Below are positions 15,119 through 17,101 of a stretch of 17,101 nt of DNA, one piece after another; within the stretch, counting starts at the first letter, position 1, and each line of letters starts with the position of its first letter. The position numbers and the translations under genes were made by a program. A model generated the notes under the pieces. That model did not search any database. It was not told where the DNA came from and worked only from the letters and a program-made list of their open reading frames with translations. Source of the stretch: an uncultured Anaerosacchariphilus sp. (GTDB taxonomy: Bacteria; Bacillota; Clostridia; Lachnospirales; Lachnospiraceae); assembly GCA_934402125.1 (NCBI GenBank), contig CAKRTY010000002.1:1-17101 (forward strand), in the 5' to 3' direction.

Positions 15119-16389
15119 TACCTCTCACCTGCCTTTATCAATGACTCTCCGCTTGCCAGTACGCCTTCATCGTAATCATCCGGCGTGGTATCTCCGGAAA
15201 TCGCGATATTCTTTCCAATCTTTACATTGGGCGGTATGTAGGAATTCTCGCCGACCGTCACCAGTCCGAAGGAATAGATCTTCGGCTGTACCTTATTCGG
15301 AACTTCCTCGCCGATTCCCATCACTACGCCGTCGGATACCTCTACCTCTTCCGCGATAATCGCTTTGTCGATGGTACAGTTTTCTCCGATGGTAGTATTC
15401 TTCATAATAATGGAATCGCGGACAACCGTACCTTTTCCGATGGTAACGCCGGCACCGATAACGGAATTGTATACATCTCCGTAAATCTCTGCCGCTCCTG
15501 TAATCAGGCACTTTTCAATCTTGGAATCCGCGGAGATATACTGGGGCGGCACTGCGTCGCTCTTGGTATAAATCTTCCAGAATTCTTCATAAAGGTTGAA
15601 CTCCGGAATGATATCGATCAGCTCCATATTGGCCTCCCAATAGGATCCGAGAGTTCCTACATCCTTCCAGTAGCCATTGAACTCAAAGGCAAACAGACGG
15701 TTGCCGTTCTCATGGCAGTACGGAATGATGTGCTTTCCAAAGTCACAGTTGGGCTGGCTGGAAAGCTGAATCAGCGCGTTGCGCAAAATCGGCCAGCTGA
15801 AGATATAGATACCCATGGACGCCAGGTTGCTTCTGGGATGCTCGGGTTTCTCTTCAAACTCTGTAATCTGGTTATTGTCATCGGTGATCATGATGCCGAA
15901 ACGGCTGGCTTCTTCCATGGGAACCGGCATAACGGCAATCGTTACATCGGCATTATTTTCCTTATGGAAATCCAACATTACTTCGTAATCCATCTTATAG
16001 ATATGGTCGCCGGAAAGAATCAGAACGTAATCCGGATTGTAGGTATCAATGTAATCCAGATTCTGATAAATGGCATTGGCCGTTCCGGTATACCATTCAC
16101 TGTTTGTACTCTTTTCATAAGGCGGGAGTACAGTTACGCCGCCCACGTTGCGATCCAGATCCCACGGAATTCCAATTCCGATATGGGTGTTCAGACGCAA
16201 CGGCTGATACTGGGTCAGTACACCGACCGTATCTACACCTGAATTGATGCAGTTGCTCAATGGGAAATCAATAATTCTGTACTTTCCACCGAAAGATACA
16301 GCGGGTTTTGCGACCTTTGCGGTTAAAACCCCAAGACGGCTTCCCTGACCGCCAGCCAACAGCATGGCTATCATTTCTTTCTTAATCAC
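15118..16389 (-). CDS. glgC: Glucose-1-phosphate adenylyltransferase, catalytic subunit
   Basis: A 423-residue enzyme that makes ADP-glucose from ATP and glucose-1-phosphate, the first committed step of glycogen synthesis. Motifs are [20 protein letters not shown] (residues 12-31), the sugar-phosphate region [26 protein letters not shown] (99-110), [10 protein letters not shown] (126-135) and EFEEKP (177-182). A beta-helix with hexapeptide repeats makes up the C-terminal third. I chose the GTG at 16387-16389 because AGAGGTG lies about five bases upstream; the next ATG (16372-16374) is about 20 bases from that site and would cut five residues. Transcription likely starts from the promoter at 16485-16513. 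It is coupled to glgD. Confidence 0.97.
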   Translation of the reverse strand: MIKKEMIAMLLAGGQGSRLGVLTAKVAKPAVSFGGKYRIIDFPLSNCINSGVDTVGVLTQYQPLRLNTHIGIGIPWDLDRNVGGVTVLPPYEKSTNSEWYTGTANAIYQNLDYIDTYNPDYVLILSGDHIYKMDYEVMLDFHKENNADVTIAVMPVPMEEASRFGIMITDDNNQITEFEEKPEHPRSNLASMGIYIFSWPILRNALIQLSSQPNCDFGKHIIPYCHENGNRLFAFEFNGYWKDVGTLGSYWEANMELIDIIPEFNLYEEFWKIYTKSDAVPPQYISADSKIEKCLITGAAEIYGDVYNSVIGAGVTIGKGTVVRDSIIMKNTTIGENCTIDKAIIAEEVEVSDGVVMGIGEEVPNKVQPKIYSFGLVTVGENSYIPPNVKIGKNIAISGDTTPDDYDEGVLASGESLIKAGER

Positions 16390-16484
16390 CTAATCACCTC
16401 TTGCCCAAGTTTTTCCTTATGTCCTATTCCATTGTTCAATCAGCGACAGCTTTAACCTCCCGTTCTGTCACCGGTTTCTTACAT

Positions 16485-16513
16485 ATTATAACATAGTATT
16501 TGTAAATAGTGAA
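16485..16513 (-). promoter_or_regulatory. Extended -10 promoter of glgC-glgD
   Basis: On the minus strand a perfect TATAAT (16485-16490) is preceded by TGT (extended -10). A moderate TTCACT (16508-16513, 4 of 6) lies 17 bp further upstream. The start near 16478 gives a leader of about 88 nt. Confidence 0.65.
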
Positions 16514-16647
16514 CATGAAATTGGAAAATTTTGATTTTATTTTAAACATTTTGCGACAGATTTTTTATCGCATTTTTAACATATTATCTATAATGTATTA
16601 AAATCCGGTTAATTTCTTGTTTATTATTCCTACAGTATAAGCCAACC

Positions 16648-16676
16648 TTGCCAACTTTCCCCGCTAATGCTATACT
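16648..16676 (+). promoter_or_regulatory. Extended -10 promoter of murC
   Basis: TTGCCA (16648-16653, 5 of 6) and TATACT (16671-16676, 5 of 6) are separated by 17 bp, with TGC directly before the -10. The start near 16683 leaves a short leader of about 43 nt with an AAGGA ribosome binding site at 16711-16715. Confidence 0.7.
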
Positions 16677-16725
16677 ATTGCTGTAAAAATGAGATAAAAA
16701 ATCATAAAATAAGGATGTGTATTCT

Positions 16726-17101
16726 ATGTATCAGCTTCATTTTCATAATCCGGTTCCCATTCATTTCATCGGCATCGGCGGCATCAGCATGAGCGGCCTG
16801 GCTGAGATTCTGCTGAAGGAGGGCTTCTCTGTATCCGGCTCCGACAGCCATGCTTCTGAGCTTACCGATCACCTGGAAAAGCTGGGCGCCAAAGTTTCCA
16901 TCGGACAGAAGGCTTCCAACATTCCCACAGACTGCCAGGTCGTTGTATACACGGCAGCTATCCATCCGGACAATCCGGAATTTGCCGCAGCAAAGGAACG
17001 TGGGATCCCTATGCTTTCCCGGGCTGAGCTTCTGGGACAGCTCATGCGCAACTACAAGGAAGCCATCGCTGTATCGGGAACCCACGGCAAGACCACTACC
17101 A
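16726..17101 (+). CDS. murC: UDP-N-acetylmuramate--L-alanine ligase MurC (partial, N-terminus only)
   Basis: The first 125 codons are visible; the gene continues past the right edge. The N-terminal Mur ligase Rossmann motif [12 protein letters not shown] lies at about 16-27. It is followed by VSGSD, the stretch [14 protein letters not shown], and the start of the ATP-binding loop GTHGKTTT (118-125) at the very end. These distinguish MurC from MurD, E and F. The enzyme adds L-alanine to UDP-N-acetylmuramic acid, using ATP, in cytoplasmic peptidoglycan precursor synthesis. The start is ATG 16726 with AAGGA ten bases upstream. Confidence 0.96.
   Translation, partial: MYQLHFHNPVPIHFIGIGGISMSGLAEILLKEGFSVSGSDSHASELTDHLEKLGAKVSIGQKASNIPTDCQVVVYTAAIHPDNPEFAAAKERGIPMLSRAELLGQLMRNYKEAIAVSGTHGKTTT

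Larger units (their letters stand above)
16390..16725. other. Divergent intergenic region between glgC and murC
   Basis: This 336-bp stretch holds no gene that I can support. It contains the minus-strand promoter and leader of glgC and the plus-strand promoter of murC. Between them is about 130 bp of very AT-rich DNA (about 16514-16647) without a convincing further signal. The glgC leader (about 88 nt) contains a possible 7-bp stem and an unused GGGAGG-like sequence, neither strong enough to name a regulator. Confidence 0.7.

Overview
The window looks like chromosome of an anaerobic, spore-forming member of the Clostridia, most likely the Lachnospiraceae. The reasons are the sporulation regulators spoVT and spoVG, the GlgC/GlgD pair typical of Firmicutes, strong GGAGG ribosome binding sites, many lipoproteins with the LxGC box, fermentation genes (D-lactate dehydrogenase and an acetokinase-family enzyme), and moderate GC content. 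I see no insertion sequence, prophage, CRISPR array, tRNA or rRNA. Most genes lie on the minus strand; only the acetokinase-family gene and the start of murC are on the plus strand.

Layout, left to right. (1) 1-742 (-): N-terminal part of a sugar-type ABC transporter binding lipoprotein, with two tandem LacI/CcpA-type operators in its promoter region. (2) 934-1203 (-): small zinc-ribbon protein with its own promoter. (3) 1284-1832 (-): spoVT, preceded by a sequence matching a sigma-G promoter. (4) 1923-2894 (-): D-lactate dehydrogenase, divergent from (5) 3098-4285 (+): an acetokinase-family enzyme with altered active-site positions. The shared intergenic region holds two Rex-like boxes. A bidirectional terminator separates it from (6) 4378-6405 (-): a large surface lipoprotein with a GH25 lysozyme domain. 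(7) 6532-9322 (-): an uncharacterised 179-residue protein and two paralogous PrsA/SurA-like lipoproteins that lack the parvulin histidines. (8) 9319-13285 (-): mfd and pth, overlapping or closely spaced with the gene below. (9) 13286-13529: a long structured 5' leader for pth-mfd with two hairpins, one about 119 nt. (10) 13591-13928 (-): spoVG and its terminator. (11) 14000-16389 (-): glgD and glgC, overlapping by one base. (12) 16390-16725: divergent promoters, then murC (+), cut off by the window edge.

How the genes fit together. GlgC and GlgD make ADP-glucose for glycogen, a carbon reserve that many Clostridia build before sporulation, and they run toward spoVG. The pth-mfd-prsA-like block combines translation rescue, transcription-coupled repair and extracytoplasmic folding. 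ldhA and the acetokinase-family gene diverge from a region that could sense NADH through Rex.

Most of the window is ordinary housekeeping DNA. The parts most worth a second look are the structured leader of pth-mfd, the acetokinase with Lys and Glu at canonical Arg and Asp positions, the Rex-like boxes, the sigma-G-like spoVT promoter, and the modular GH25 lipoprotein. All family assignments are from reading the sequence; no database search was run.
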